From Hydrogenophaga sp. SL48 (GTDB lineage Bacteria; Pseudomonadota; Gammaproteobacteria; Burkholderiales; Burkholderiaceae_C): 64,000 nucleotides of DNA. The DNA is taken from contig NZ_CP063400.1 of assembly GCF_021729865.1 (NCBI RefSeq), forward strand, positions 4,278,001-4,342,000. The letters are read 5' to 3'. Positions 63,440 through 64,000 of the stretch are shown here, one piece after another. Under the pieces are notes generated by a model. The model was given only the letters and a program-made list of their open reading frames with translations, was not told the origin of the DNA and made no database searches. Position numbers and translations under genes: made by a program. The stretch's first letter is position 1; every line of letters starts with the position of its first letter.

Positions 63440-63906
63440 GCGCCGCGCCAGGCCCTTCCCAAGCCAGCTCGCAGGGCGAAGGTCCCCCCGTGAGCACCGC
63501 CCCCGCCCTGCGGGCCATCGAGATCAAGGCCTTCGTGCCGGCCAAGGACTTTGAGCTGTCCAAGCGCTTCTTCACCGACCTGGGTTTCACCCAGCGCTCC
63601 GAAGGTGGCGGTGTCGCCTATTTCAATGTCGATGGCTGCGCCTTCCTGCTGCAGGACTTTCACGAGCCGGCGCTGGCCGACAACCTGGTCATGCATGTGC
63701 TGGTGCCGGACGTGGCGGCATGGCGTGCGCACGTGGAGGCGCAGGACCTGGCCGGGCGCTACGGCGCGCGCCTCACGCCGGTGGTGGAGCAGCCCTGGGG
63801 CATCACAGAATTCGTGCTCATCGACCCGTCCGGCGTGTGCTGGCACATCGGCCAGAACACGCCGGGTTTCCAGCCGGTGGGCCGCCTGCCCGACCCGCTC
63901 CCATGA
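63436..63906 (+). CDS. VOC/glyoxalase superfamily protein
   Basis: The 156 residues form a vicinal-oxygen-chelate fold: IKAFVPAKDFELSKRFFTDL, FLLQDFHEPALADNLVMHVL and WGITEFVLIDPSGVCWHIG. The usual metal ligand positions are only partly visible, so it could be an antibiotic-resistance or lyase-like member without known substrate. It is coupled to both neighbours by ATGA overlaps in a presumed iron-regulated operon. Confidence 0.8.
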   Translation: MSAAPGPSQASSQGEGPPVSTAPALRAIEIKAFVPAKDFELSKRFFTDLGFTQRSEGGGVAYFNVDGCAFLLQDFHEPALADNLVMHVLVPDVAAWRAHVEAQDLAGRYGARLTPVVEQPWGITEFVLIDPSGVCWHIGQNTPGFQPVGRLPDPLP

Positions 63907-64000
63907 CACCGAACCCCGCCCATGAGTCCCATGGGGTCACCCTCACCGTGCGCGAGCGCCTGGTGCAGATCCGGGCCGAAAAGGCCCTCGGTTCCGCGCC
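63903..64000 (+). CDS. N terminus of an unrecognised protein (cut by window end)
   Basis: ATG at 63903 overlaps the previous stop (ATGA) and an open frame continues to the window edge, 32 codons (contains VTLTVRERLVQIRAEKALGS). There is too little for a family call; position suggests an iron-related function. Coding status is supported by the overlap alone. Confidence 0.5.
   Translation, partial: MTPNPAHESHGVTLTVRERLVQIRAEKALGSA

Overview
The window looks like chromosomal DNA from a high-GC betaproteobacterium of the family Comamonadaceae (Hydrogenophaga/Acidovorax-like). The evidence is the gene content (YhdP, GlnE, type 2 ArgC, DUF3717/DUF1289, MaeB), the GC-rich palindromic repeats that follow many genes, and Fur-box style and codon use. 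This assignment is inference from gene content, not from a marker gene. No tRNA, rRNA, IS element, prophage or CRISPR array was seen.

Layout. 1-11.4 kb: end of an unknown gene, a PAS sensor kinase, a nitrilase-family amidase, yhdP, glnE and a rhombosortase-like gene split by a 9-G run. 11.4-19.3 kb: a long leader containing a palindrome, a small ORF and a start-codon hairpin, then an eight-gene lipid-modification operon (flavin oxidoreductase, DUF1365, cyclopropane/methyl fatty-acid synthase, chalcone-isomerase-like, MFS, DUF3833 lipoprotein, SDR, SnoaL-like). It resembles the photo-oxidative-stress fatty-acid cluster of Rhodobacter. 19.4-22.6 kb: argC and sucCD. 22.8-30.1 kb: a signalling block of CHASE2 Ser/Thr kinase, PP2C phosphatase, FHA protein, CHASE2 adenylate cyclase and a metallo-beta-lactamase-fold cyclic-nucleotide phosphodiesterase.

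30.3-44.0 kb is the accessory region and the most interesting part. Two type IV pilin genes, each with its own sigma-54 promoter, are followed by an overlapping nine-gene operon: TfpZ-like pilin accessory protein, two tandem membrane sulfatase-type phosphotransferases, two nucleotidyltransferases, a ParB/SerK-like protein, DUF711, a methyltransferase and an Asp/Glu-racemase-like protein. It meets a convergent operon of a CDP-glycerol glycerophosphotransferase-like protein, a YidC paralogue and a third, large sulfatase-type transferase, which is translationally coupled to moaC. The region is poorer in GC than its flanks. I infer a surface or pilin phospho-decoration system that I cannot match to a described pathway.

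44-64 kb returns to ordinary chromosome: M48 protease, TerC behind a yybP-ykoY (Mn) riboswitch, an ODP/FprA-like MBL protein with an FNR-like box, purB, GST, rsmE, amgK, lptD-surA-rsmA (outer-membrane biogenesis), a barnase/barstar pair, maeB, bfd and bfr with Fur boxes, and the start of a Fur-type operon that runs off the window.
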